Of a stretch of 64,000 bases of DNA, positions 44,102 through 53,595 are shown one piece after another. The position numbers were made by a program, and so were the translations under genes. Numbering within the stretch: the stretch's first letter is position 1; every line of letters begins with the position of its first letter. The stretch lies in contig NZ_JARXVF010000003.1 in the NCBI RefSeq assembly GCF_029892515.1, positions 496,001-560,000 on the forward strand, written 5' to 3'. The notes beneath the pieces are model-generated. The model did not search any database and was not told the DNA's origin. It saw only the letters and a list, made by a program, of their open reading frames with translations. The DNA comes from Pseudaminobacter soli (ex Li et al. 2025). GTDB lineage: Bacteria; Pseudomonadota; Alphaproteobacteria; Rhizobiales; Rhizobiaceae.

Positions 44102-45689
44102 AGTGCCCGCCGCCTCCACCGGCCGCCGCTTCGGGCGGCTTGCGGATGACCATGGTGAAGAGCGCCAGGGAAGCAAACAGCATGGTCAGCAGATAGAAGA
44201 CGTCCATGAAAGACATCAGGGCTGCCTGCTGGTGGACCATGCCGGAAAGCTTGGAAAGCGCGGCCCTGGGTGCATCGAGGCCGCCATGCGCCTCGAAATT
44301 CAGAGTCATGTTGCGGAGCTTGGCGTTCGCCTCCGCGCTGCCCCACTGCACATGCTCGGCGAGGCGCGCATAGTGAAAATCGTTCCGGTGGGTCAGCACG
44401 GTGTTGATGATGGCGAGCCCCACCGCGCCGCCGAGATTGCGCGTCAGGTTGAACAGGCCGGACGCATTCTTCAACCGTTCCGGCGGCAGCGTGCCCAGTG
44501 CGATGTTGTTGATCGGCACCATGCAGAGCATCATCGACGTGCCGCGCAGGATTTGCGGCAGGAACAGCTCCCAGAAATCCCAGTCGGCCGTCAGGTGCGT
44601 CATCCGCCAGGTGCCGGCGGCAAAACCCAGGAAGCCGATCATCATCATGAGGCGTGGGTCCATCTTGCGCGACAGGATGCCGGAGATGGGTGCGGTGGCG
44701 AACATCGCAAGACCCGAGACGAACAGCGCCTCGCCGATCATCATGGAATCGTAGCCGCGGATGCGGCCGAGATAGATCGGATAGAGATAGGTGAGGCCGT
44801 AAAGGCCGATGCCGATGACGAAGGAGAACAGCGAGCCGAAAGCGAAGTTGACGTTGCTGAAGGCTTTCAGGTCGACGATCGGCTCCTCCGCGGTGAAAGC
44901 GCGCCAGAAGAACGTCACGGCGCCGACCACCATCACGATCGTGAAGATGAATACGGTCTGGTCCTGCAGCCAGTCGTTGGTCGGGCCTTCCTCCAGCACA
45001 TATTCGAGCGAGCCGAGGAAGGCCGCCATGCCGGCCAGTCCCCACCAGTCGAACTTCTTCATCAGGGAATGATCCGGCTTGTCGAAGTCGATCAGTGCCC
45101 AGGCTGCGGTCGCGACCAGAATGCCCGGCACGACATTGATCAGGAACAGCCAGTGCCAAGACATGGCGTGGCTGATGTAGCCGCCGACGGTCGGTCCGAT
45201 GGTGGGCGCGAGCGTTGCCACCAGGCCGATCATCGGTGACACGACCGCGCGGCGGGAGGGCGGAAAGATGGTGAAGGCAGCGGCGAAGACGCTGGGGATC
45301 ATGCCGCCTCCGATAAAACCCTGGATCGCCCGGTAGACGATCATCTGGTCGATATTGGTGGCGGTGGCCGCCAAAGCGCTGGCGGCGGTGAAGCCGGCCG
45401 CGGCGGCGGTGAACAGGACCCGCGTCGACAGCATGCGCGACAGGAAACCCGACAGCGGGATCATGATGACCTCAGCGATCAGGTAGGAGGTCTGCACCCA
45501 GGGAATTTCGTCGGCGCTGGCGCTCAGGCCCGCCTGGATTTCGGTCAGCGAGGCCGAGACGATCTGGATGTCGAGGATGGCCATGAACATACCGAACACC
45601 ATCGCCAGGAAGGCGATGATGCGCCGCGCCTCAATGTGGTCCGAAGGCATCGCCCCGGCGGATGGAATGGTCGCGTCAGCGCTCGACAT
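44100..45689 (-). CDS. DHA2-family MFS drug efflux permease (EmrB-like)
   Basis: A 529-residue inner-membrane transporter with 14 predicted helices. MFS signatures are FLAMVFGMFMAILDIQIVSA in helix 1, the RAIQGFIGGGMIPS motif in helix 4, and GPTVGGYISHAMSWHWLFLI in helix 5 (motif C, typical of antiporters). It is downstream of an EmrA-type adaptor by 22 bases; such pairs export lipophilic compounds and uncouplers via an outer-membrane channel not encoded here. It shares a bidirectional terminator with the catabolic operon, so the two operons end face to face. Confidence 0.92.
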   Translation of the reverse strand: MSSADATIPSAGAMPSDHIEARRIIAFLAMVFGMFMAILDIQIVSASLTEIQAGLSASADEIPWVQTSYLIAEVIMIPLSGFLSRMLSTRVLFTAAAAGFTAASALAATATNIDQMIVYRAIQGFIGGGMIPSVFAAAFTIFPPSRRAVVSPMIGLVATLAPTIGPTVGGYISHAMSWHWLFLINVVPGILVATAAWALIDFDKPDHSLMKKFDWWGLAGMAAFLGSLEYVLEEGPTNDWLQDQTVFIFTIVMVVGAVTFFWRAFTAEEPIVDLKAFSNVNFAFGSLFSFVIGIGLYGLTYLYPIYLGRIRGYDSMMIGEALFVSGLAMFATAPISGILSRKMDPRLMMMIGFLGFAAGTWRMTHLTADWDFWELFLPQILRGTSMMLCMVPINNIALGTLPPERLKNASGLFNLTRNLGGAVGLAIINTVLTHRNDFHYARLAEHVQWGSAEANAKLRNMTLNFEAHGGLDAPRAALSKLSGMVHQQAALMSFMDVFYLLTMLFASLALFTMVIRKPPEAAAGGGGGH

Positions 45690-45711
45690 GATAACGACCT
45701 CCCGGCCCGCT

Positions 45712-46878
45712 CTAGAGTGCCGGGCCGGTGCGGCTGTCCACGTCCACGATGACGCTCAGGCCGGCGCGCAGCTTGCCGCTCTGGAGCACATCGGCCGGCA
45801 CGTCGATGCGCACCGGCACGCGCTGGACCACCTTCGTGAAGTTGCCGGTGGCGTTTTCCGGCGGCAGCAGCGAGAACACCGCGCCCGAGGCCGGCGCGAG
45901 CGAGGAAACGGTGCCCTCGAACTCCTGCGTGCCCATGGCGTCGACCTTAACTTTTACCTTCTGGCCGGGCAGCAGCCGGGCAAGCTGCGTCTCCTTGAAG
46001 TTGGCCACGATGTGAAGCTTGTCCATCGGCACGACCACGGCAAGCTTCTGGCCCGGGTTGACGAGGTCGCCCTGTTCGATGGACCGGTTGCCGACCACGC
46101 CGTCATAGGGCGCGCGCAGGACGGTGAAGGAGAGGTCGCGCGCAGCCTTGTCCTTGGCAAGATTCAACGAAGCCAGCGTGCTGGCCGTCTCCGCCTTCTG
46201 GGCCTCCAGCACGCCAATATTGGCTTGCGCCGCCGCGATCTGCGCATCGGCGCCGGCAACGGCCGCGTTGGCCTGAACGGCAGCGCTATGGGCATCGTCC
46301 AGCTGGGCCTGCGTCGAGACATTGGTCTTGAGCAGCAGGGCGATGCGTTCCTCGGTGCGGGCGGAGTTCGTGGCTGCGGCTTTGGCCGCGCCCTTCTGCG
46401 CCTCGGCCTGCAGGAGTGCTGCCCGTGCGGCCGTGGTCTGGGCGTCGATGCGGTCGAGCGTCTTGGCCAAGGTAGCGATCTGTGCCTCAGCCTGGCTAAG
46501 CGCGATCCTGTAGTCGCCGTCGTCCACGACGAAGAGCGGGTCCCCCGCCTTTACATGCTGGTTGTCGGCGACCTTCACCTCGGCGAGGTAGCCGGAAATC
46601 TTGGGCGAAACGAACGCCATGTCGGCCTGGACATAGGCGTCGTCGGTGGAGATCATGAAACGGCCGTCGGCCCAGTAGTCATAGCCGTACCAGGCACCGG
46701 TGCCGAGCAGGGCAGCTGCGATGATCGGCAGCAGGAACGAGCGCAGCGAGCGCTTGCGCTTTGCGGGGGCGGGCGCAACGCCGGGGTCGGCCGGGCGAGG
46801 GGCCTCTATCGTCGGCGCCGTCTTGGCATGCGGGAACGGATGCACTTCGGCTTCGGTCGGCGCGGACGAAGAAGACAT
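45712..46878 (-). CDS. HlyD-family membrane fusion protein (EmrA-like)
   Basis: A 388-residue adaptor. A Pro-rich cytoplasmic N-terminus and one membrane helix (FLLPIIAAALLGTGAWYGY, about residues 48-67) are followed by the lipoyl half-motif STDDAYVQADMAFVSPKISG, a long helical hairpin at about 110-230, the second lipoyl half (LRAPYDGVVGNRSIEQGDLV) and beta-barrel domains. The DDAYV motif is characteristic of EmrA-type proteins. First gene of the efflux operon; the regulatory region between it and tetR carries two palindromes. Confidence 0.92.
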   Translation of the reverse strand: MSSSSAPTEAEVHPFPHAKTAPTIEAPRPADPGVAPAPAKRKRSLRSFLLPIIAAALLGTGAWYGYDYWADGRFMISTDDAYVQADMAFVSPKISGYLAEVKVADNQHVKAGDPLFVVDDGDYRIALSQAEAQIATLAKTLDRIDAQTTAARAALLQAEAQKGAAKAAATNSARTEERIALLLKTNVSTQAQLDDAHSAAVQANAAVAGADAQIAAAQANIGVLEAQKAETASTLASLNLAKDKAARDLSFTVLRAPYDGVVGNRSIEQGDLVNPGQKLAVVVPMDKLHIVANFKETQLARLLPGQKVKVKVDAMGTQEFEGTVSSLAPASGAVFSLLPPENATGNFTKVVQRVPVRIDVPADVLQSGKLRAGLSVIVDVDSRTGPAL

Positions 46879-46896
46879 GGGGTATCTCTTGTGATT

Positions 46897-46915
46897 AAAC
46901 TGAACCGTTCGGTTT
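46897..46915. promoter_or_regulatory. TetR-type operator, proximal to the efflux gene
   Basis: AAACTGAACCGTTCGGTTT contains the inverted repeat AACCG-TT-CGGTT, 19 bases upstream of the emrA-like start codon. Likely to bind the divergently encoded TetR protein. Confidence 0.55.
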
Positions 46916-46957
46916 GGCGTTGACTTAACGTGACGGTGGGCTCATATCAAGAGCCAA

Positions 46958-46975
46958 TCGAACCGATTGGTTCGA
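46958..46975. promoter_or_regulatory. TetR-type operator, proximal to the tetR gene
   Basis: TCGAACCGATTGGTTCGA, an almost perfect palindrome sharing the GAACCG core with the operator at 46897-46915 and 19 bases ahead of the tetR start codon. Supports joint control of both divergent promoters. Confidence 0.55.
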
Positions 46976-46993
46976 AATATTTTGAGGTTGGGA

Positions 46994-47695
46994 ATGACTG
47001 AGCTAGCGACCGGATCGGCAGCCAAGCGCGACAAGCGAAGCCGTCCTGCCGCCGGTCATGATCCCGCAAAACGCCAGCAGATCATCGAAGGCGCACGCCG
47101 TGTCTTCATGAACATGGGTTTCGACGCCGCCTCCATGAACGACATCACCCGCGAGGCGGGCGTGTCCAAAGGCACGATCTATGTCTACTTCGCCAGCAAG
47201 GAAGAGCTCTTCGAGGCGCTGATCGAGCAGGAGCGCTGCGCCATCTTCAAGAATCTCTATGAGACGCTTGGACAAGCCGACGACTTGCGCGCCACGTTGG
47301 AAAATTTTGGCATTGGACTGTCGATCAAGATCACGTCGGCGCAGGTTGTTCTGGCGCAGCGCATCGTGATCGGCGCGTCGGAGAGAATTCCCGAGCTGGG
47401 CAGACGCTTTTATGAGCGCGGCCCAAAATTCGGGCATGATCGCGTCGTGGCTTTCCTCAACACGGTGATCGAGCGTGGCCTCCTGGAAATCCCGGATATC
47501 CACCTTGCCGCCTACCAGTTCACCGACCTTTGCCTGGCCGGGCTTTTCAGGCAGTGCATGTTCGCCTTCCGCACCGAAACCCCGACGCCCGCCGAGATCG
47601 AATATATCGTGAAGGCTGGGGTGGACGTATTTTTGAAAGCCTACGGCACCGAGAAGCTGGCGGCGCAGGAACGCGAGCGGGGCAGGGGCGGCTGA
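46994..47695 (+). CDS. TetR/AcrR-family repressor of the efflux operon
   Basis: A 233-residue regulator. The HTH contains IIEGARRVFMNMGFDAASMN, ITREAGVSKGTIYVYFASKEE, a strong TetR signature, after a basic N-terminal tail. The ligand domain ends in VFLKAYGTEKLAAQ. I start at the ATG at 46994 (GAGG nearby); an ATG/GTG-type extension to 46967 is possible. It is divergent from the EmrAB-like pair with 115 bases between the start codons and two shared palindromes, the usual layout for a repressor of its own neighbour. Confidence 0.9.
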   Translation: MTELATGSAAKRDKRSRPAAGHDPAKRQQIIEGARRVFMNMGFDAASMNDITREAGVSKGTIYVYFASKEELFEALIEQERCAIFKNLYETLGQADDLRATLENFGIGLSIKITSAQVVLAQRIVIGASERIPELGRRFYERGPKFGHDRVVAFLNTVIERGLLEIPDIHLAAYQFTDLCLAGLFRQCMFAFRTETPTPAEIEYIVKAGVDVFLKAYGTEKLAAQERERGRGG

Positions 47696-47769
47696 GGCCG
47701 CGGCGGTTACGGCTGACGTCCTTTGATCAGCGGCAGACCCGAAATAGGGGAAATGCGCTCCGGGACCGT

Positions 47770-48522
47770 CTAGGCGTCGCCATGCAAACGGCGCTGATGG
47801 CAGAAGCTGAGCCAACTGAGCGGGATGGTGGCCAGGTAGGCCACTGTGAATGCGATCAGCACCTGTCGCGGATAGAGGAATATGCCGATCATTGCGGCGC
47901 CTGCCATGGCCAGAAGCATGGTTCGTGCCGCCCGGGAGGCTGCGAGCCCGGTCGTCTTTCCCGAAAAGGTAGGGACCGTCGAAACCATCAAAAGGGCAAC
48001 GAGCAAAGTGTACGCCGTCACCCATTGGATCGAAGCCTCCGACGGGGCAGCGATGGAAACAGGCAGCAGGACGGCAAGGGCGGCGCTCGGTGTCGGAAGT
48101 CCGGTGAAATAGGCCTTTCGCCACGGCGCACCGGGATTGCCCGACTCGACATTGAAGCGCGCAAGGCGAGTTGCCGAGGCGATGACGAAGACCGTCAGGC
48201 AAATGCTGAGCAGCGCGGACATGTCGTCCTCGGCCCAGAAGAACAGCAGCACGACTGGGGCCACGCCAAAGCTCAGGAAATCGGCAAGGCTGTCGAATTC
48301 CGCACCAAAGCGGGAGCTGACTGAGAATTTCCGGGCGATGCGCCCGTCAAGTCCGTCGAGCAGGGCAGAGATGACAATGGCGCTGAGCGCGAGATCGAAC
48401 TGCTGGTCGACGGAAAAGCGGATGGAAATCAGGCCTGCACAGAGCGCAAGGGCCGTGATCAGATTGGGCAGGAAGCGGATGATGCCCGCTCCGCTCTGCC
48501 CAATGTCGCCCACTTTGTTCAT
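47770..48522 (-). CDS. pssA: CDP-diacylglycerol-serine O-phosphatidyltransferase (PssA)
   Basis: A 250-residue integral-membrane enzyme of the CDP-alcohol phosphatidyltransferase family, forming phosphatidylserine from CDP-diacylglycerol. The catalytic signature DGLDGRIAR, eight residues, G-x3-D-x3-D is complete around residues 60-85 (FGAEFDSLAD). The opening IIRFLPNLITALALCAGL is typical of PssA type II. ATG at 48522 is chosen because GGGAGGA lies upstream; the frame is open to 48585. The usual partner psd is not adjacent. A different CDP-alcohol activity is possible but less likely. Confidence 0.82.
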   Translation of the reverse strand: MNKVGDIGQSGAGIIRFLPNLITALALCAGLISIRFSVDQQFDLALSAIVISALLDGLDGRIARKFSVSSRFGAEFDSLADFLSFGVAPVVLLFFWAEDDMSALLSICLTVFVIASATRLARFNVESGNPGAPWRKAYFTGLPTPSAALAVLLPVSIAAPSEASIQWVTAYTLLVALLMVSTVPTFSGKTTGLAASRAARTMLLAMAGAAMIGIFLYPRQVLIAFTVAYLATIPLSWLSFCHQRRLHGDA

Positions 48523-48593
48523 CTCGTCCTCCCTTGCGTGGGTGGGGTGCCAACCGGTCAACCTGCCGAGGCCCCGGCTGCTCAACGTATCGT

Positions 48594-50242
48594 TCAGTCT
48601 CCGGCCTTGGTGACTGCAGCGGACGCCGGTAAACCGCTGCCGCGCCGCTGGGTGAAGGGGTCGGTGTCATGCCAGGCGGGCTGGGTACTGAAGAGGCCGA
48701 ATATGTCGTCCGACGCGAATTGCGGCTTGATCGAGAGGTTGCTCAGAAGCGAGCCGTCATAGATCTGGGCGATATCCGGAGCGGCGTATCCCATCAGTTC
48801 CAGCAGGGTGGGTGCGATGGCGAAATGCGATCCATGGCCCGGAAAGCGCCGCGACACGTCGGTGAACCGCCTTTTCAGGCCATCGTCGTCGGTTGCCACC
48901 ATTAACGGAACGATGCCTTCCTGGGCATCGACATTGGTGAGCGAGCTGCAATGCGTCAGGTGGCCCGGACTGAAATTCTGTCCGTGATCGGATGTGTAGA
49001 TGACCGTCATGCCGTCCCAGGGTGCTTCCCGGGTCAGTTGCGCCATGGTCCTGTCCGTCGACCATTGCACGGCCTCGGCATAGGACTGCAGGGTCGCCTC
49101 ATCGTTCGCAACAATGCCGTCATTGACCGGCGTCTGCTCCTTGTTGCCGGGCGCATCATTTACGTAGGGAAAGTGGGAGCCGTTCTTGTTGGCATAAATG
49201 AACACGCGATCGCCTCGGGCAAGCTCGTCCAGCGTGATCCGCATGAGTTCGTCGTCGAGTTGGTAGGTCGGGATGCTCGGCTCCAGCTTGTAGAGCTTGT
49301 CGATCCAGGCGGTCTCCGCCGGCGTCATGTAGTTTTGCAGCCTGCCGTAGACTTTGATGAATCCTGCCTGCGCGTCGATGAAGACGGTGCGGAAGCCCGC
49401 AGCCTTCGCATATTGCCAGACGGTCGGGCTGGTAATGACGCTCCGGACGAGATGGCGCCGCTGCGCCATGAACCGCAGTATGGCGTTCGATATGTGGGAG
49501 CAGTTGGCGCCTCGGCCGCCCATTCGGGCGTGTGAGGATTGCCGGGTTCGAGGCTGATGAAATCTGACCGCACGCTTTCGTCGACCATCATCACCAAGGC
49601 CCGGACCAGCGGTTTGCCCGGCTTGAGATGAACGTCGTTGCGGCTTTCGAATGAGCCGGCTTCAAGTTTGTAGGCAGCCAATGTGGCCAGCGAAAGCGGC
49701 GAGAATTGCTTGGGCATGGCATAGGAACCCTTGCCCTCCCGATAGAGAACCACCAGCGCAATCAACACGATGGGCAGCAGCGGCAAGAAGCCGGAAGCAA
49801 GCCGAACGCGTTGGTTCGGACGGTAGGAAATGCCCGACGGCATGACGATTGCGGCGATGCTGACGCAAAAGACAGCTATGGAAGGGGCTATCGCGTTTGA
49901 GTAAAACTCGAGAGCTCGCCCCGCTTCGTGGCGTGAGGTCCAAAAATTCAGCACGTCGAAGATGAAGAACTCGGCTCCCTGGACCTGGTAATAGCCGAAG
50001 GCCGCAGTTCCAGCCACGCTGAGCGGTATGGCCCACGCCAAGCGTACTGGAAAGGATGGATGGAAGGCTGCAGCGAACACAGCTGCGAGCGCGCACAGCC
50101 AGATCGCGCTGAAGACCACCGTCGTCACCACTCGCTGCTCTTCGATAATCAGCTGGAGACGTGCTCCAAAACCCTGGTTCGTGACAATCAGGACAAAAAG
50201 CAAAAGCGCGAGCTTCACGGCCAACAACGAAATGCGTTTCAT
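48594..50242 (-). pseudogene. Frameshifted membrane-anchored sulfatase/phosphoethanolamine-transferase-like gene
   Basis: Two frames make one protein. The N-terminal part (from ATG at 50242) has four to five membrane helices and ends its homologous stretch at VMMVDESVRSDFISLEPGNP. The C-terminal part, in another frame, begins around GANCSHISNAILRFMA near 49500 and continues through TVFIDAQAGF, YANKNGSHFP, TVIYTSDHGQN and GHGSHFAIAPTLLELMGY, which carry the metal and active-site residues of the sulfatase/EptA superfamily. The frame change lies at about 49505-49545, where the expected spacing is also too short by some 10-15 residues, suggesting a small deletion. It may be an inactive gene or a sequencing error. 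Its 3' end is 71 bases from the pssA start. Confidence 0.78.
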
Positions 50243-50553
50243 GCCTGCCTCCCCCTGGCGGTGCGCCGAAGCCCTGGGCCGGCGCCGGAAGTCGATCGCA
50301 ATCCCGATCGAGCTGTGCTGAAAGTCTATCGCCGGCTAAGAAATTTCCCAAAGGAACCGAAAGGTAGGCGTGGCTACAGCAAATGGGGCTATCGCCATGC
50401 ACCCAAAGGGGAAGATCAGTTCCGTATGGATGCGGAAATGGCATTGGCGGTTTTGAGACCTCTGTGGCCAGCGCGCCTCAAAAAACTGAAAAGGCACCAC
50501 AGCTGCGGTCGGGCGTTATCCGGTTGAGATCGGATGAGGACCGGAGTTGTGTC
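50243..50553. other. Intergenic region without a recognisable gene
   Basis: The 311 bases between the divergent broken sulfatase gene and the DUF3175 gene contain only short out-of-frame ORFs. No terminator, tRNA or clear promoter was recognised. Confidence 0.6.
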
Positions 50554-50844
50554 ATGACTGCGCAAAAGGAAAAATATTGGTCTGCCGAGGTGACAGCGCA
50601 CAGCAATGCGCTCGACCTCGAGCCAGGCGTTTTCGAACTGGATGACCCGCGGGAGATCGCCCAATCGCTGAAGCGTTCCGCCGAGAGCAGCACCCACCGC
50701 AAGGCGGGGCCGTTCCAGTCGGCCATGTCGATGTTGAATTTCTACATCAACCGGGCAGGTCGGAACCTGTCGCCGGAGCGAAAAATGGTGCTCGAAGCGG
50801 CCAAGGACGAATTGCGAAAGGTGTTTGGCAAGGAGCCGATGTGA
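50554..50844 (+). CDS. DUF3175 domain protein
   Basis: A 96-residue soluble protein. The DUF3175 pattern is complete: KYWSAEVTAHSNALDLEPGV, DDPREIAQSLKRSAESS, RKAGPFQSAMSMLNFYINRA and a C-terminal LEAAKDELRKVFG. The family is common in soil alphaproteobacteria and has no known function. The ATG at 50554 is preceded by a GGA-rich stretch; an upstream in-frame extension to 50383 has no resemblance to the family. It is convergent with otsB, 6 bases away. Confidence 0.85.
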   Translation: MTAQKEKYWSAEVTAHSNALDLEPGVFELDDPREIAQSLKRSAESSTHRKAGPFQSAMSMLNFYINRAGRNLSPERKMVLEAAKDELRKVFGKEPM

Positions 50845-50850
50845 CCGCCG

Positions 50851-51612
50851 TCAGCGGCCTGGATTCCCGAGAACTTCGTCCCTGAGCCAGGATTTCACGG
50901 CCGCCACGTCGGCGAGGATGTGCCGCGCCGACGTCTCAGCCTTGGGCCGAACCCTGATCGAGATGCCCTCCAGCCGGTTGACCAGTTCGAAGCCGCTTTC
51001 GTCGGACGTGTCGTCGCCGATAAAGATCGGCTGCCTGCCGGAGAACGGCTCCAGCTCGAGGAAACGGCGGATCGCAGCACTTTTCATGGCCTGCAAGGGA
51101 ATGAGCTCGAGCCCCGCTTCGCCGACGACGACACGATATTCCTCCGACAGGCGCGGCAGGGCCAATTCCGCCGCCTTCTGCACAGCCGAAAGCGCGTCGG
51201 GCGCCGCCCTTGTGTGGATCGCCAGAACCGGCCCCTTGCGCTCGAAATAGACACCGGTTGTCGAGCCGAACTCCGCTTCCATCTCGGTTGCCAGCGCCGC
51301 GATGTCCGCGGGCTCCCTGGCTTCGACCACGGGGCCGTTCTGGAGTAGACGATGCTCCAGGCCGTAAAGGCCGGCAGCGCACAGCCTGAGCGGTGCAAAC
51401 AGCTGATCAATCGCGCCGATCGAGCGGCCGCTGACGAAGGCCAGCGCCCCATCGAGACGGACGTCAAGGGCCGCCAGAAGATCCAGCAATTCCGCGTCGA
51501 CCGATACCAAATCCGGGTGGTCTGCATGCTCCAGAAGCGTGCCGTCTATATCGAGGAAAAGAGCGTGTCTTCCGGGCTTAAGGCGCAGCGACGGGGAGCC
51601 TGATCCGGTCAC
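50851..51612 (-). CDS. otsB: Trehalose-6-phosphate phosphatase
   Basis: A 253-residue HAD-superfamily phosphatase that makes trehalose from trehalose-6-phosphate. HAD motif I is DIDGTLLEHADHPD (nucleophile and acid Asp in DxD), motif II is in AFVSGRSIGAIDQLF, and motif IV is FIGDDTSDESGFELVN, the classic OtsB acidic cluster. The GTG start overlaps the otsA stop codon by four bases (51609-51612), so the pair is translationally coupled. The product is a compatible solute made in osmotic or dry stress. Confidence 0.95.
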   Translation of the reverse strand: MTGSGSPSLRLKPGRHALFLDIDGTLLEHADHPDLVSVDAELLDLLAALDVRLDGALAFVSGRSIGAIDQLFAPLRLCAAGLYGLEHRLLQNGPVVEAREPADIAALATEMEAEFGSTTGVYFERKGPVLAIHTRAAPDALSAVQKAAELALPRLSEEYRVVVGEAGLELIPLQAMKSAAIRRFLELEPFSGRQPIFIGDDTSDESGFELVNRLEGISIRVRPKAETSARHILADVAAVKSWLRDEVLGNPGR

Positions 51613-53405
51613 CGCAGCGCTCCCTTTTTCTTCCCCATGAGAGGTACGACATTGCTTGCAGTCTCAGCCCGTGCGGCCGGTTCGGTGGCTTCATAGGCCT
51701 CGCTGCGCTTACGCAGACGTGCGGCATCCAGGAGCATGCTGCCGGCCCAGCGGTAGACATTGTTGCTGCGCACCACCTCGCGCATGCGGCGCATGCGATC
51801 CCGCTGCTCTTCTGCCGGCATGCTGAGGCCCCGCAGCAGAGCGTCGCTCACCGCGCTCGGATCATAGGGATTGACGATCAGTGCATCGAGAAGTTCTCGC
51901 GATGCGCCGGCAAAGGTGCTGAGGATCAGGACGCCTTGCTCGTCGTCGCGCGTCGCCACGAATTCCTTGGCGACGAGGTTCATGCCGTCGTGCAGGCTGC
52001 TGACCACGCAGATGTCGGCGGCGCGATAGACCCGGCAGATGTCTTCCTGGTTGTGATATTCGTCGAGCAGGATGATGGGCTTGTACCGGTCGTTGCCATA
52101 GCGCCGGTTGAAATCGTCGACGTAGTCGAGGCATTGGCGGTGCAGTTGCTGATAGGCGGCAAGGGTCCCGCGGCTGGGGGCGGCGATCTGTAGGAACACC
52201 AGTCGCCCAAGCCAGTCCGGATTCTTCTGGAAGAACTGGTCCAGCGCCATGAAGCGATCAACAATGCCCTTGGTGTAATCCAGTCGCTCGACGCCGGCGC
52301 ACAACCGCGTGTCCTCGTCAAAACCGTACTTTTCGAATATCTGCCGGCGGCATTCGGATGCATTGGGCTGGTTCTTGAAGCCGACCGGAGGCCATTCGAT
52401 CGAGATCGGGTAGGGGTGAACCAGTGTCGTGCTGCCGCGATAGGTGATCGAAGGGTCTTCCCGCTCGATGCGGCTCTCGAGAAAACGGTCGACGCTCTCG
52501 GTAAAGTTGTTGCAGTGGAACTGGATGTGGAAGCCGATGATCGAGCTGCCAAGCAGGCCGTCCAAAATCTTCTCGCGCCACGGGCAGATGCTGAACACCT
52601 CGGAGTTCGGCCAGGGGATGTGCCAGAAGGTGATGATGGTCGCCTCCGGCAGGCGCTGGCGGATCATCCGCGGCAGCAGCGCAAAATGGTAGTCCTGCAC
52701 CAGCACGATCGGCCGCTCGTTCCGCGCTTCCTCCACCACGATATCGGCGAACTTCTGGTTCACCGCTTCGTACATCTCGAAATCGGAGGCGCGGAAGATC
52801 GGCCGCGTGAACGCTATGTGGCAGAGCGGCCATAGCCCGTCATTGGCAAAGCCGTAGTAATAGCCCTGCAGCTCCTCATCTTTCAGCCAGACCCGGCGCA
52901 GCATGTAGCTCGGCCGGTCCGGCGGCACCTGGATGCGGTCATTGTCGTCGACGGTCAAACGGTCGGCCGAACCGCCGCCATAGGCGATCCAGGTTCCTGA
53001 GCAGGTGCGGGTGACCGGTTCCAGTGCCGAAACCAGGCCGCTGGCCGGAACCAGGAGCTTCACCTTTCCATCCACGAGGTTGTGGATGTAGGGCTCGCGG
53101 TTGGAAACGACGATCACCTGCGCGTCAGGCAATTCGCTGGCCAGAAGCTGGCGCAGCGTTTCGGGCGACCAGTTGACGAGGACGTCGTCGGCTGCCCTGC
53201 CGTTCTTTTCGAACTCGTACAGCAGCTTGCAGGCCTGGTCGAGATTGGGTGGGTCGTTGGTGACCACGGGGGCTGTCCGGGTCGAGCGCAGCCGCCACCA
53301 TAGAAACGCGGCCAGAACGACTGCCGAGACAGACATCAGAAGGCTGACGGCCAGGACCGCCAGCACATTGATGTCGAGGCTGAGCAGATTGGATTGGGCG
53401 TTCAT
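51609..53405 (-). CDS. otsA: Trehalose-6-phosphate synthase with N-terminal membrane anchor
   Basis: A 598-residue glycosyltransferase family 20 enzyme. The catalytic part (about 95-560) has SNREPY near its start, a [16 protein letters not shown] segment, the glucose-6-phosphate site [30 protein letters not shown], and [15 protein letters not shown] for UDP-glucose. Unusually there is an N-terminal extension with a hydrophobic helix ([24 protein letters not shown] cannot be cytoplasmic in a soluble protein) before the catalytic domain, so the enzyme is probably membrane attached. Typical soluble OtsA is about 470 residues. Upstream is a glycogen-debranching-type gene, same strand. Confidence 0.92.
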   Translation of the reverse strand: MNAQSNLLSLDINVLAVLAVSLLMSVSAVVLAAFLWWRLRSTRTAPVVTNDPPNLDQACKLLYEFEKNGRAADDVLVNWSPETLRQLLASELPDAQVIVVSNREPYIHNLVDGKVKLLVPASGLVSALEPVTRTCSGTWIAYGGGSADRLTVDDNDRIQVPPDRPSYMLRRVWLKDEELQGYYYGFANDGLWPLCHIAFTRPIFRASDFEMYEAVNQKFADIVVEEARNERPIVLVQDYHFALLPRMIRQRLPEATIITFWHIPWPNSEVFSICPWREKILDGLLGSSIIGFHIQFHCNNFTESVDRFLESRIEREDPSITYRGSTTLVHPYPISIEWPPVGFKNQPNASECRRQIFEKYGFDEDTRLCAGVERLDYTKGIVDRFMALDQFFQKNPDWLGRLVFLQIAAPSRGTLAAYQQLHRQCLDYVDDFNRRYGNDRYKPIILLDEYHNQEDICRVYRAADICVVSSLHDGMNLVAKEFVATRDDEQGVLILSTFAGASRELLDALIVNPYDPSAVSDALLRGLSMPAEEQRDRMRRMREVVRSNNVYRWAGSMLLDAARLRKRSEAYEATEPAARAETASNVVPLMGKKKGALR

Positions 53406-53595
53406 CTCCTTCGTCCTCCTGGGCGGAAGAGCGTGCCGGCAGGATGATGTTGGCCCACAGGGGCAAGGCCGGCGCAGTCGAAGCGATCGGCCGATCCTCA
53501 GGGACCACCCGGAGGCTCGACGAAGCGCTATGTGACGATGGTTCCGAACGCCTCGCAGCCGCTAGGGTTCCGCAATTTTTGCAGGAGAGGGGAAG

